64,000 nucleotides of DNA, from positions 248,001-312,000 of the forward strand of contig NW_027017963.1 of the NCBI RefSeq assembly GCF_032854445.1. Direction: 5' to 3'. Each line of letters opens with the position of its first letter. Within the stretch, counting starts at the first letter, position 1. The notes beneath the pieces are model-generated. The model did not search any database. It saw nothing but the letters and a program-made list of their open reading frames with translations, and was not told where the DNA came from. Shown here one piece after another: positions 12,555 to 25,751 of the stretch. The DNA is from Liolophura sinensis (lineage: Eukaryota > Mollusca > Polyplacophora > Chitonida > Chitonidae). The position numbers and the translations under genes are program-made.

Positions 12555-14753
12555 ATGATGTCAAGATCACGTGCCCAGCAACGGCTCTTACTCCATGGAA
12601 ACCAAGGAAATTTGCAATTTTTCAACAGCTGGAGATGCCTGGCCCAATTGCGCATCCTTTGGCACCTTATTGATGTGGGTCAGTGTTCAATTGTACTTTT
12701 TACAGCGGATTGTATCAAGTACCTTTTGTTTTTTTTATGTACAAATGGTGTGGTTTTTCTACATGTAGATAAAGACATTGAGTTTGTCTTCGACTTAGGA
12801 GTAAGACATTTGCTGGGTGAGTTAAATGGGCTTGGCCCAAAGATTTGACGTCGTCTGGGCTACCGAAGGGCACATAACTTATAATGAAATGTTGAATATA
12901 GTAATGACCAGTCGCGATTGTACATAGTTAATGTAGCCGATTTGAATTAGCAAAAAGACCAGGCAAAAATCCAAAAGTGGAAAAACTGTTCCAATGCTGC
13001 TGGTAAGAGGCTAATCCGACGTATTTTGTGACGAGAAATCGAATGGTGCAAACCGCGTTGCTCTCCGACCAATACTTTTGGCTGTAGCCACAAATGAATA
13101 ATCAATGATGTCAAGATCACGTGCCCAGCAACGGCTCTTACTCCATGGAAACCAAGGAAATTTGCAATTTTTCAACAGCTGGAGATGCCTGGCCCAATTG
13201 CGCATCCTTTGGCACCTTATTGATGTGGGTCAGTGTTCAATTGTACTTTTTACAGCGGATTGTATCAAGTACCTTTTGTTTTTTTTATATACAAATGGTG
13301 TGGTTTTTCTACATGTAGATAAAGACATTGAGTTTGTCTTCGACTTAGAAGTAAGACATTTGTTGGGTGAGTTAAATGGGCTTGGCCCAAAGATTTGACG
13401 TCGTCTGGGCTACCGAAGGGCACATAACTTATAATGAAAAGTTGAATATAGTAATGACCAGTCGCGATTGTACATAGTTAATGTAGCCGATTTCAATTAG
13501 CAAAAAGACCAGGCAAAAATCCAAAAGTGGAAAAACTGTTCCAATGCTGCTGGTAAGAGGCTAATCCGACGTATTTTGTGACGAGAAATCGAATGGTGCA
13601 AACCGCGTTGCTCTCCGACCAATACTTTTGGCTGTAGCCACAAATGAATAATCAATGATGTCAAGATCACGTGCCCAGCAACGGCTCTTACTCCATGGAA
13701 ACCAAGGAAATTTGCAAGTTTTCAACAGCTGGAGATGCCTGGCCCAATTGCGCATCCTTTGGCACCTTATTGATGTGGGTCAGTGTTCAATTGTACTTTT
13801 TACAGCGGATTGTATCAAGTACCTTTTGTTTTTTTTATATACAAATGGTGTGGTTTTTCTACATGTAGATAAAGACATTGAGTTTGTCTTCGACTTAGAA
13901 GTAAGACATTTGCTGGGTGAGTTAAATGGGCTTGGCCCAAAGATTTGACGTCGTCTGGGCTACCGAAGGGCACATAACTTATAATGAAAAATTGAATATA
14001 GTAATGACCAGTCGCGATTGTACATAGCTAATGTACCCGATTTCAATAAGCAAAAAGACCAGGCAAAAATCCAAAAGTGGAAAAACTGTTCCAATGCTGC
14101 TGGTAAGAGGCTAATCCGACGTATTTTGTGACGAGAAATCGAATGGTGCAAACCGCGTTGCTCTCCGACCAATACTTTTGGCTGTAACCACAAATGAATA
14201 ATCAATGATGTCAAGATCACGTGCCCAGCAACGGCTCTTACTCCATGGAAACCATAGAAATTTGCAATTTTTCAACAGCTGGAGATGCCTGGCCCAATTG
14301 CGCATCTTTTGGCACCTTATTGATGTGGGTCAGTGTTCAATTGTACTTTTTACAGCGGATTGTATCAAGTACCTTGTGTTTTTTTATATACAAATGGTGT
14401 GGTTTTTCTACATGTAGATAAAGACATTGAGTTTGTCTTCGACTTAGAAGTAAGACATTTGCTGGGTGAGTTAAATGGGCTTGACCCAAAGATTTGACGT
14501 CGTCTGGGCTACCGAAGGGCACATAACTTATAATGAAATGTTGAATATAGTAATGACCAGTCGCGATTGTACATAGTTAATGTAGCCGATTTCAATTAGC
14601 AAAATGACCAGGCAAAAATCCAAAAGTGGAAAAACTGTTCCAATGCTGTTGGTAAGAGGCTAATCCGACGTATTTTGTGACGAGAAATCGAATGGTGCAA
14701 ACCGCGTTGCTCTCCGACCAATACTTTTGGCTGTAGCCACAAATGAATAATCA
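12555..14753 (+). repeat. Transition from block A to the large HOR
   Basis: The four units are F1 at 12555, F at 13105, P at 13655 and S at 14205. F1 has TTTATGTAC in place of TTTATATAC, CTTAGGAG, and a GATTTGAATTAGC tail. F joins CCAAGG with GCAATTTTTC and CCTTTTG. Block A types (P, S, R) and the F types of the next block are interleaved here. The F-S-R-F1-Fs order at 33452-36201 resembles this stretch without P, at an offset of about 19,797 bp. Confidence 0.8.
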
Positions 14754-17700
14754 ATGATGTCAAGATCACGTGAACAGCAACGGCTCTTAATCCATGGAAA
14801 CCATAGAAATTTGCAATTTTTCAACAGCTGGAGATGCCTGGCCCAATTGCGCATCTTTCGGAACCTTATTGATGTGGGTCAGTGTTCAATTGTACTTTTT
14901 ACAGCGGACTGTGTCATGTACCTTGTGTTTTTTTTATATACAAATGGTGTGGTTTTTCTACATGTAGATAAAGACATTGAGTTTGTCTTCGACTTAGAAG
15001 TAAGACATTTGTTGGGTGAGTTAAATGGGCTTGGCCCAAAGATTTGACGTCGTCTGGGCTACCGAAGGGCACATAACTTATAATGAAAAGTTGAATATAG
15101 TAATGACCAGTCGCGATTGTACATAGTTAATGTAGCCGATTTCAATTAGCAAAAAGACCAGGCAAAAATCCAAAAGTGGAAAAACTGTTCCAATGCTGCT
15201 GGTAAGAGGCTAATCCGACGTATTTTGTGACGAGAAATCGAATGGTGCAAACCGCGTTGCTCTCCGACCAATACTTTTGGCTGTAGCCACAAATGAATAA
15301 TCAATGATGTCAAGATCACGTGCCCAGCAACGGCTCTTACTCCATGGAAACCAAGGAAATTTGCAATTTTTCAACAGCTGGAGATGCCTGGCCCTATTGC
15401 GCATCCTTTGGCACCTTATTGATGTGGGTCAGTGTTCAATTGTACTTTTTACAGCGGATTGTATCAAGTACCTTTTGTTTTTTTTATGTACAAATGGTGT
15501 GGTTTTTCTACATGTAGATAAAGACATTGAGTTTGTCTTCGACTTAGGAGTAAGACATTTGCTGGGTGAGTTAAATGGGCTTGGCCCAAAGATTTGACGT
15601 CGTCTGGGCTACCGAAGGGCACATAACTTATAATGAAATGTTGAATATAGTAATGACCAGTCGCGATTGTACATAGTTAATGTAGCCGATTTGAATTAGC
15701 AAAAAGACCAGGCAAAAATCCAAAAGTGGAAAAACTGTTCCAATGCTGCTGGTAAGAGGCTAATCCGACGTATTTTGTGACGAGAAATCGAATGGTGCAA
15801 ACCGCGTTGCTCTCCGACCAATACTTTTGGCTGTAGCCACAAATGAATAATCAATGATGTCAAGATCACGTGCCCAGCAACGGCTCTTACTCCATGGAAA
15901 CCAAGGAAATTTGCAATTTTTCAACAGCTGGAGATGCCTGGCCCAATTGCGCATCCTTTGGCACCTTATTGATGTGGGTCAGTGTTCAATTGTACTTTTT
16001 ACAGCGGATTGTATCAAGTACCTTTTGTTTTTTTTATATACAAATGGTGTGGTTTTTCTACATGTAGATAAAGACATTGAGTTTGTCTTCGACTTAGAAG
16101 TAAGACATTTGTTGGGTGAGTTAAATGGGCTTGGTTCAAAGATTTGACGTCGTCTGGGCTACCGAAGGGCACATAACTTATAATGAAAAGTTGAATATAG
16201 TAATGACCAGTCGTGATTGTACATAGTTAATGTAGCCGATTTCAATTCGCAAAAAGACCAGGCAAAAATCCAAAAGTGGAAAAACTGTTCCAATGCTGCT
16301 GGTAAGAGGCTAATCCGACGTATTTTGTGACGAGAAATCGAATGGTGCAAACCGCGTTGCTCTCCGACCAATACTTTTGGCTGTAGCCACAAATGAATAA
16401 TCAATGATGTCAAGATCACGTGCCCAGCAACGGCTCTTACTCCATGGAAACCAAGGAAATTTGCAATTTTTCAACAGCTGGAGATGCCTGGCCCAATTGC
16501 GCATCCTTTGGCACCTTATTGATGTGGGTCAGTGTTCAATTGTACTTTTTACAGCGGATTGTATCAAGTACCTTTTGTTTTTTTTATATACAAATGGTGT
16601 GGTTTTTCTACATGTAGATAAAGACATTGAGTTTGTCTTCGACTTAGAAGTAAGACATTTGTTGGGTGAGTTAAATGGGCTTGGTTCAAAGATTTGACGT
16701 CGTCTGGGCTACCGAAGGGCACATAACTTATAATGAAAAGTTGAATATAGTAATGACCAGTCGTGATTGTACATAGTTAATGTAGCCGATTTCAATTCGC
16801 AAAAAGACCAGGCAAAAATCCAAAAGTGGAAAAACTGTTCCAATGCTGCTGGTAAGAGGCTAATCCGACGTATTTTGTGACGAGAAATCGAATGGTGCAA
16901 ACCGCGTTGCTCTCCGACCAATACTTTTGGCTGTAGCCACAAATGAATAATCAATGATGTCAAGATCACGTGCCCAGCAACGGCTCTTACTCCATGGAAA
17001 CCAAGGAAATTTGCAATTTTTCAACAGCTGGAGATGCCTGGCCCAATTGCGCATCCTTTGGCACCTTACTGATGTGGGTCAGTGTTCAATTGTACTTTTT
17101 ACAGCGGATTGTATCAAGTACCTTGTGTTTTTTTTTATATACAAATGGTGTGGTTTTTCTACATGTAGATAAAGACATTGAGTTTGTCTTCGACTTAAGA
17201 GTAAGACATTTGCTGGGTGAGTTAAATGGGCTTGGCCCAAAGATTTGACGTCGTCTGGGCTACCGAAGGGCACAAAACTTATAATGAAAAGTTGAATATA
17301 GTAATGACCAGTCGCGATTGTACATAGTTAATGTAGCCGATTTCAATTCGCAAAAAGACCAGGCAAAAATCCTAAAGTGGAAAAACTGTTCCAATGCTGC
17401 TGGTAAGAGGCTAATCCGACGTATTTTGTGACGAGAAATCGAATGGTGCAAACCGCGTTGCTCTCCAACCAATACTTTTGGCTGTAGCCACAAATAAATA
17501 ATCAATGATGTCAAGATCACGTGCCCAGCAACGGCTCTTACTCCATGGAAACCAAGGAAATTTGCAATTTTTCAACAGCTGGAGATGCCTGGCCCAGTTG
17601 CGCATCCTTTGGCACCTTATTGATGTGGGTCAGTGTTCAATTGTACTTTTTACAGCGGATTGTATCAAGTACCTTGTGTTTTTTTATATACAAATGGTGT

Positions 17701-20700
17701 GGTTTTTCTACATGTAGATAAAGACATTGAGTTTGTCTTCGACTTAGAAGTAAGACATTTGCTGGGTGAGTTAAATGGGCTTGGCCCAAAGATTTGACGT
17801 CGTCTGGGCTACCGAAGGGCACATAACTTATAATGAAAAGTTGAATATAGTAATGACCAGTAGCGATTGTACATAGTTAATGTAGCCGATTTCAATTCGC
17901 AAAAAGACCAGGCAAAAATCCAAAAGTGGAAAAACTGTTCCAATGCTGCTGGTAAGAGGCTAATCCGACGTATTTTGTGACGAGAAATCGATTGGTGCAA
18001 ACCGCGTTGCTCTCCGACCAATACTTTTGGCTGTAGCCACAAATGAATAATCAATGATGTCAAGATCACGTGCCCAGCAACGGCTCTTACTCCATGGAAA
18101 CCAAGGAAATTTGCAATTTTTCAACAGCTGGAGATGCCTGGCCCAATTGCGCATCCTTTGGCACCTTATTGATGTGGGTCAGTGTTCAATTGTACTTTTT
18201 ACAGCGGATTATATCAAGTACCTTTTGTTTTTTTTATATACAAATGGTGTGGTTTTTCTACATGTAGATAAAGACATTGAGATTGTCTTCGACTTAGAAG
18301 TAAGACATTTGCTGGGTGAGTTAAATGGGCTTGGCCCAAAGATTTGACGTCGTCTGGGCTACCGAAGGGCACATAACTTATAATGAAAAGTAGAATATAG
18401 TAATGACCAGTCGCGATTGTACATAGCTAATGTACCCGATTTCAATAAGCAAAAAGACCAGGCAAAAATCCAAAAGTGGAAAAACTGTTCCAATGCTGTT
18501 GGTAAGAGGCTAATCCGACGTATTTTGTGACGAGAAATCGAATGGTGCAAACCGCGTTGCTCTCCGACCAATACTTTTGGCTGTAGCCACAAATGAATAA
18601 TCAATGATGTCAAGATCACGTGAACAGCAACGGCTCTTAATCCATGGAAACCATAGAAATTTGCAATTTTTCAACAGCTGGAGATGCCTGGCCCAATTGC
18701 GCATCTTTCGGAACTTTATTGATGTGGGTCAGTGTTCAATTGTACTTTTTACAGCGGACTGTGTCATGTACCTTGTGTTTTTTTTATATACAAATGGTGT
18801 GGTTTTTCTACATGTAGATAAAGACATTGAGTTTGTCTTCGACTTAGAAGTAAGACATTTGTTGGGTGAGTTAAATGGGCTTGGCCCAAAGATTTGACGT
18901 CGTCTGGGCTACCGAAGGGCACATAACTTATAATGAAAAGTTGAATATAGTAATGACCAGTCGCGATTGTACATAGTTAATGTAGCCGATTTCAATTAGC
19001 AAAAAGACCAGGCAAAAATCCAAAAGTGGAAAAACTGTTCCAATGCTGCTGGTAAGAGGCTAATCCGACGTATTTTGTGACGAGAAATCGAATGGTGCAA
19101 ACCGCGTTGCTCTCCGACCAATACTTTTGGCTGTAGCCACAAATGAATAATCAATGATGTCAAGATCACGTGCCCAGCAACGGCTCTTACTCCATGGAAA
19201 CCAAGGAAATTTGCAAGTTTTCAACAGCTGGAGATGCCTGGCCCAATTGCGCATCTTTCGGAACCTTATTGATGTGGGTCAGTGTTCAATTGTACTTTTT
19301 ACAGCGGACTGTGTCATGTACCTTGTGTTTTTTTTATATACAAATGGTGTGGTTTTTCTACATGTAGATAAAGACATTGAGTTTGTCTTCGACTTAGAAG
19401 TAAGACATTTGTTGGGTGAGTTAAATGGGCTTGGCCCAAAGATTTGACGTCGTCTGGGCTACCGAAGGGCACATAACTTATAATGAAAAGTTGAATATAG
19501 TAATGACCAGTCGCGATTGTACATAGTTAATGTAGCCGATTTCAATTAGCAAAAAGACCAGGCAAAAATCCAAAAGTGGAAAAACTGATCCAATGCTGCT
19601 GGTAAGAGGCTAATCCGACGTATTTTGTGACGAGAAATCGAATGGTGCAAACCGCGTTGCTCTCCGACCAATACTTTTGGCTGTAGCCACAAATGAATAA
19701 TCAATGATGTCAAGATCACGTGCACAGCAACGGCTCTTACTCCATGGAAACCAAGGAAATTTGCAAGTTTTCAACAGCTGGTGATGCCTGGCCCAATTGC
19801 GCATCTTTCGGAACCTTATTGATGTGGGTCAGTGTTCAATTGTACTTTTTACAGCGGATTGTATCAAGTACCTTGTGTTTTTTTTATATACAAATGGTGT
19901 GGTTTTTCTACATGTAGATAAAGACATTGAGTTTGTCTTCGACTTAGAAGTAAGACATTTGCTGGGTGAGTTAAATGGGCTTGGCCCAAAGATTTGACGT
20001 CGTCTGGGCTACCGAAGGGCACATAACTTATAATGAAAAGTTGAATATAGTAATGACCAGTCGCGATTGTACATAGTTAATGTAGCCGATTTCAATTCGC
20101 AAAAAGACCAGGCAAAAATCCAAAAGTAGAAAAACTGTTCCAATGCTGCTGGTAAGAGGCTAATCCGACGTATTTTGTGACGAGAAATCGAATGGTGCAA
20201 ACCGCGTTGCTCTCCGACCAATACTTTTGGCTGTAGCCACAAATGAATAATCAATGATGTCAAGATCACGTGCCCAGCAAAGGCTCTTACTCCATGGAAA
20301 CCAAGGAAATTTGCAATTTTTCAACAGCTGGAGATGCCTGGCCCAATTGCGCATCCTTTGGCACCTTATTGATGTGGGTCAGTGTTCAATTGTACTTTTT
20401 ACAGCGGATTGTATCAAGTACCTTGTGTTTTTTTCATATACAAATGGTGTGGTTTTTCTACATGTAGATAAAGACATTGAGTTTGTCTTCGACTTAGAAG
20501 TAAGACATTTGTTGGGTGAGTTAAATGGGCTTGGCCCAAAGATTTGACGTCGTCTGGGCTACCGAAGGGCACATAACTTATAATGAAAAGTTGAATATAG
20601 TAATGACCAGTCGCGATTGTACATAGTTAATGTAGCCGATTTCAATTCGCAAAAAGACCAGGCAAAAATCCAAAAGTAGAAAAACTGTTCCAATGCTGCT

Positions 20701-21352
20701 GGTAAGAGGCTAATCCGACGTATTTTGTGACGAGAAATCGAATGGTGCAAACCGCGTTGCTCTCCGACCAATACTTTTGGCTGTATCCACAAATGAATAA
20801 TCAATGATGTCAAGATCACGTGCCCAGCAACGGCTCTTACTCCATGGAAACCATAGAAATTTGCAATTTTTCAACAGCTGGAGATGCCTGGCCCAATTGC
20901 GCATCTTTTGGCACCTTACTGATGTGGGTCAGTGTTCAATTGTACTTTTTACAGCGGATTGTATCAAGTACCTTGTGTTTTTTTATATACAAATGGTGTG
21001 GTTTTTCTACATGTAGATAAAGACATTGAGTTTGTCTTCGACTTAGAAGTAAGACATTTGCTGGGTGAGTTAAATGGGCTTGGCCCAAAGATTTGACGTC
21101 GTCTGGGCTACCGAAGGGCACATAACTTATAATGAAATGTTGAATATAGTAATGACCAGTCGCGATTGTACATAGTTAATGTAGCCGATTTCAATTAGCA
21201 AAATGACCAGGCAAAAATCCAAAAGTGGAAAAACTGTTCCAATGCTGTTGGTAAGAGGCTAATCCGACGTATTTTGTGACGAGAAATCGAATGGTGCAAA
21301 CCGCGTTGCTCTCCGACCAATACTTTTGGCTGTAGCCACAAATGAATAATCA
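14754..21352 (+). repeat. Large HOR, 12-unit version (6,599 bp)
   Basis: Unit order: R14754 F1-15304 Fs15854 Fs16404 G16954 (N-like T7)17505 J18054 R18604 K19154 L19704 M20254 S20804. Diagnostic variants include CCCTATTGCG in F1, GGTTCAAAG with TCGTGATT in Fs, T9 with CTTAAGAG in G, GGATTATATC with GAGATTGTC in J, AACTGATCC before L, GCACAGC and CTGGTGATG in L, CAGCAAAGG and TTTCATATAC in M, and CTGTATCC with CTTACTGATG around S. The same ordered set returns in the next two blocks. Compared with the 13-unit version, one N unit is missing after G. The fused unit carries the G 5' part and the tail of the missing unit (CACAAAAC, CCTAAAG, CTCCAACC). Confidence 0.88.
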
Positions 21353-24300
21353 ATGATGTCAAGATCACGTGAACAGCAACGGCTCTTAATCCATGGAAAC
21401 CATAGAAATTTGCAATTTTTCAACAGCTGGAGATGCCTGGCCCAATTGCGCATCTTTCGGAACCTTATTGATGTGGGTCAGTGTTCAATTGTACTTTTTA
21501 CAGCGGACTGTGTCATGTACCTTGTGTTTTTTTTATATACAAATGGTGTGGTTTTTCTACATGTAGATAAAGACATTGAGTTTGTCTTCGACTTAGAAGT
21601 AAGACATTTGTTGGGTGAGTTAAATGGGCTTGGCCCAAAGATTTGACGTCGTCTGGGCTACCGAAGGGCACATAACTTATAATGAAAAGTTGAATATAGT
21701 AATGACCAGTCGCGATTGTACATAGTTAATGTAGCCGATTTCAATTAGCAAAAAGACCAGGCAAAAATCCAAAAGTGGAAAAACTGTTCCAATGCTGCTG
21801 GTAAGAGGCTAATCCGACGTATTTTGTGACGAGAAATCGAATGGTGCAAACCGCGTTGCTCTCCGACCAATACTTTTGGCTGTAGCCACAAATGAATAAT
21901 CAATGATGTCAAGATCACGTGCCCAGCAACGGCTCTTACTCCATGGAAACCAAGGAAATTTGCAATTTTTCAACAGCTGGAGATGCCTGGCCCTATTGCG
22001 CATCCTTTGGCACCTTATTGATGTGGGTCAGTGTTCAATTGTACTTTTTACAGCGGATTGTATCAAGTACCTTTTGTTTTTTTTATGTACAAATGGTGTG
22101 GTTTTTCTACATGTAGATAAAGACATTGAGTTTGTCTTCGACTTAGGAGTAAGACATTTGCTGGGTGAGTTAAATGGGCTTGGCCCAAAGATTTGACGTC
22201 GTCTGGGCTACCGAAGGGCACATAACTTATAATGAAATGTTGAATATAGTAATGACCAGTCGCGATTGTACATAGTTAATGTAGCCGATTTGAATTAGCA
22301 AAAAGACCAGGCAAAAATCCAAAAGTGGAAAAACTGTTCCAATGCTGCTGGTAAGAGGCTAATCCGACGTATTTTGTGACGAGAAATCGAATGGTGCAAA
22401 CCGCGTTGCTCTCCGACCAATACTTTTGGCTGTAGCCACAAATGAATAATCAATGATGTCAAGATCACGTGCCCAGCAACGGCTCTTACTCCATGGAAAC
22501 CAAGGAAATTTGCAATTTTTCAACAGCTGGAGATGCCTGGCCCAATTGCGCATCCTTTGGCACCTTATTGATGTGGGTCAGTGTTCAATTGTACTTTTTA
22601 CAGCGGATTGTATCAAGTACCTTTTGTTTTTTTTATATACAAATGGTGTGGTTTTTCTACATGTAGATAAAGACATTGAGTTTGTCTTCGACTTAGAAGT
22701 AAGACATTTGTTGGGTGAGTTAAATGGGCTTGGTTCAAAGATTTGACGTCGTCTGGGCTACCGAAGGGCACATAACTTATAATGAAAAGTTGAATATAGT
22801 AATGACCAGTCGTGATTGTACATAGTTAATGTAGCCGATTTCAATTCGCAAAAAGACCAGGCAAAAATCCAAAAGTGGAAAAACTGTTCCAATGCTGCTG
22901 GTAAGAGGCTAATCCGACGTATTTTGTGACGAGAAATCGAATGGTGCAAACCGCGTTGCTCTCCGACCAATACTTTTGGCTGTAGCCACAAATGAATAAT
23001 CAATGATGTCAAGATCACGTGCCCAGCAACGGCTCTTACTCCATGGAAACCAAGGAAATTTGCAATTTTTCAACAGCTGGAGATGCCTGGCCCAATTGCG
23101 CATCCTTTGGCACCTTATTGATGTGGGTCAGTGTTCAATTGTACTTTTTACAGCGGATTGTATCAAGTACCTTTTGTTTTTTTTATATACAAATGGTGTG
23201 GTTTTTCTACATGTAGATAAAGACATTGAGTTTGTCTTCGACTTAGAAGTAAGACATTTGTTGGGTGAGTTAAATGGGCTTGGTTCAAAGATTTGACGTC
23301 GTCTGGGCTACCGAAGGGCACATAACTTATAATGAAAAGTTGAATATAGTAATGACCAGTCGCGATTGTACATAGTTAATGTAGCCGATTTCAATTAGCA
23401 AAAAGACCAGGCAAAAATCCAAAAGTGGAAAAACTGTTCCAATGCTGCTGGTAAGAGGCTAATCCGACGTATTTTGTGACGAGAAATCGAATGGTGCAAA
23501 CCGCGTTGCTCTCCGACCAATACTTTTGGCTGTAGCCACAAATGAATAATCAATGATGTCAAGATCACGTGCCCAGCAACGGCTCTTACTCCATGGAAAC
23601 CAAGGAAATTTGCAAGTTTTCAACAGCTGGAGATGCCTGGCCCAATTGCGCATCTTTCGGAACCTTATTGATGTGGGTCAGTGTTCAATTGTACTTTTTA
23701 CAGCGGACTGTGTCATGTACCTTGTGTTTTTTTTATATACAAATGGTGTGGTTTTTCTACATGTAGATAAAGACATTGAGTTTGTCTTCGACTTAGAAGT
23801 AAGACATTTGTTGGGTGAGTTAAATGGGCTTGGCCCAAAGATTTGACGTCGTCTGGGCTACCGAAGGGCACATAACTTATAATGAAAAGTTGAATATAGT
23901 AATGACCAGTCGCGATTGTACATAGTTAATGTAGCCGATTTCAATTAGCAAAAAGACCAGGCAAAAATCCAAAAGTGGAAAAACTGATCCAATGCTGCTG
24001 GTAAGAGGCTAATCCGACGTATTTTGTGACGAGAAATCGAATGGTGCAAACCGCGTTGCTCTCCGACCAATACTTTTGGCTGTAGCCACAAATGAATAAT
24101 CAATGATGTCAAGATCACGTGCACAGCAACGGCTCTTACTCCATGGAAACCAAGGAAATTTGCAAGTTTTCAACAGCTGGTGATGCCTGGCCCAATTGCG
24201 CATCTTTCGGAACCTTATTGATGTGGGTCAGTGTTCAATTGTACTTTTTACAGCGGATTGTATCAAGTACCTTGTGTTTTTTTTATATACAAATGGTGTG

Positions 24301-25751
24301 GTTTTTCTACATGTAGATAAAGACATTGAGTTTGTCTTCGACTTAGAAGTAAGACATTTGCTGGGTGAGTTAAATGGGCTTGGCCCAAAGATTTGACGTC
24401 GTCTGGGCTACCGAAGGGCACATAACTTATAATGAAAAGTTGAATATAGTAATGACCAGTCGCGATTGTACATAGTTAATGTAGCCGATTTCAATTCGCA
24501 AAAAGACCAGGCAAAAATCCAAAAGTAGAAAAACTGTTCCAATGCTGCTGGTAAGAGGCTAATCCGACGTATTTTGTGACGAGAAATCGAATGGTGCAAA
24601 CCGCGTTGCTCTCCGACCAATACTTTTGGCTGTAGCCACAAATGAATAATCAATGATGTCAAGATCACGTGCCCAGCAAAGGCTCTTACTCCATGGAAAC
24701 CAAGGAAATTTGCAATTTTTCAACAGCTGGAGATGCCTGGCCCAATTGCGCATCCTTTGGCACCTTATTGATGTGGGTCAGTGTTCAATTGTACTTTTTA
24801 CAGCGGATTGTATCAAGTACCTTGTGTTTTTTTCATATACAAATGGTGTGGTTTTTCTACATGTAGATAAAGACATTGAGTTTGTCTTCGACTTAGAAGT
24901 AAGACATTTGTTGGGTGAGTTAAATGGGCTTGGCCCAAAGATTTGACGTCGTCTGGGCTACCGAAGGGCACATAACTTATAATGAAAAGTTGAATATAGT
25001 AATGACCAGTCGCGATTGTACATAGTTAATGTAGCCGATTTCAATTCGCAAAAAGACCAGGCAAAAATCCAAAAGTAGAAAAACTGTTCCAATGCTGCTG
25101 GTAAGAGGCTAATCCGACGTATTTTGTGACGAGAAATCGAATGGTGCAAACCGCGTTGCTCTCCGACCAATACTTTTGGCTGTATCCACAAATGAATAAT
25201 CAATGATGTCAAGATCACGTGCCCAGCAACGGCTCTTACTCCATGGAAACCATAGAAATTTGCAATTTTTCAACAGCTGGAGATGCCTGGCCCAATTGCG
25301 CATCTTTTGGCACCTTACTGATGTGGGTCAGTGTTCAATTGTACTTTTTACAGCGGATTGTATCAAGTACCTTGTGTTTTTTTATATACAAATGGTGTGG
25401 TTTTTCTACATGTAGATAAAGACATTGAGTTTGTCTTCGACTTAGAAGTAAGACATTTGCTGGGTGAGTTAAATGGGCTTGGCCCAAAGATTTGACGTCG
25501 TCTGGGCTACCGAAGGGCACATAACTTATAATGAAATGTTGAATATAGTAATGACCAGTCGCGATTGTACATAGTTAATGTAGCCGATTTCAATTAGCAA
25601 AATGACCAGGCAAAAATCCAAAAGTGGAAAAACTGTTCCAATGCTGTTGGTAAGAGGCTAATCCGACGTATTTTGTGACGAGAAATCGAATGGTGCAAAC
25701 CGCGTTGCTCTCCGACCAATACTTTTGGCTGTAGCCACAAATGAATAATCA
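21353..25751 (+). repeat. Large HOR, 8-unit version (4,399 bp)
   Basis: Unit order: R21353 F1-21903 Fs22453 Fs23003 K23553 L24103 M24653 S25203. The G, N, J and R units found between Fs and K in the other versions are absent. The junction is visible inside unit 23003. Its 5' part and GGTTCAAAG are of Fs type. From CGCGATT and AATTAGC onward it has the tail of an R unit that precedes K. The K-to-Fs string 19154-23552 is duplicated next to itself at 23553-27951 with a constant 4,399 bp offset and shared rare variants. Confidence 0.88.

Noticed and set aside
22733-22745. Pol III B-box-like GGTTCAAAGAT in Fs units
   Set aside because: It lacks the closing CC of the B box, is confined to Fs units (GGCCCAAAG elsewhere), and I found no suitable A box upstream.
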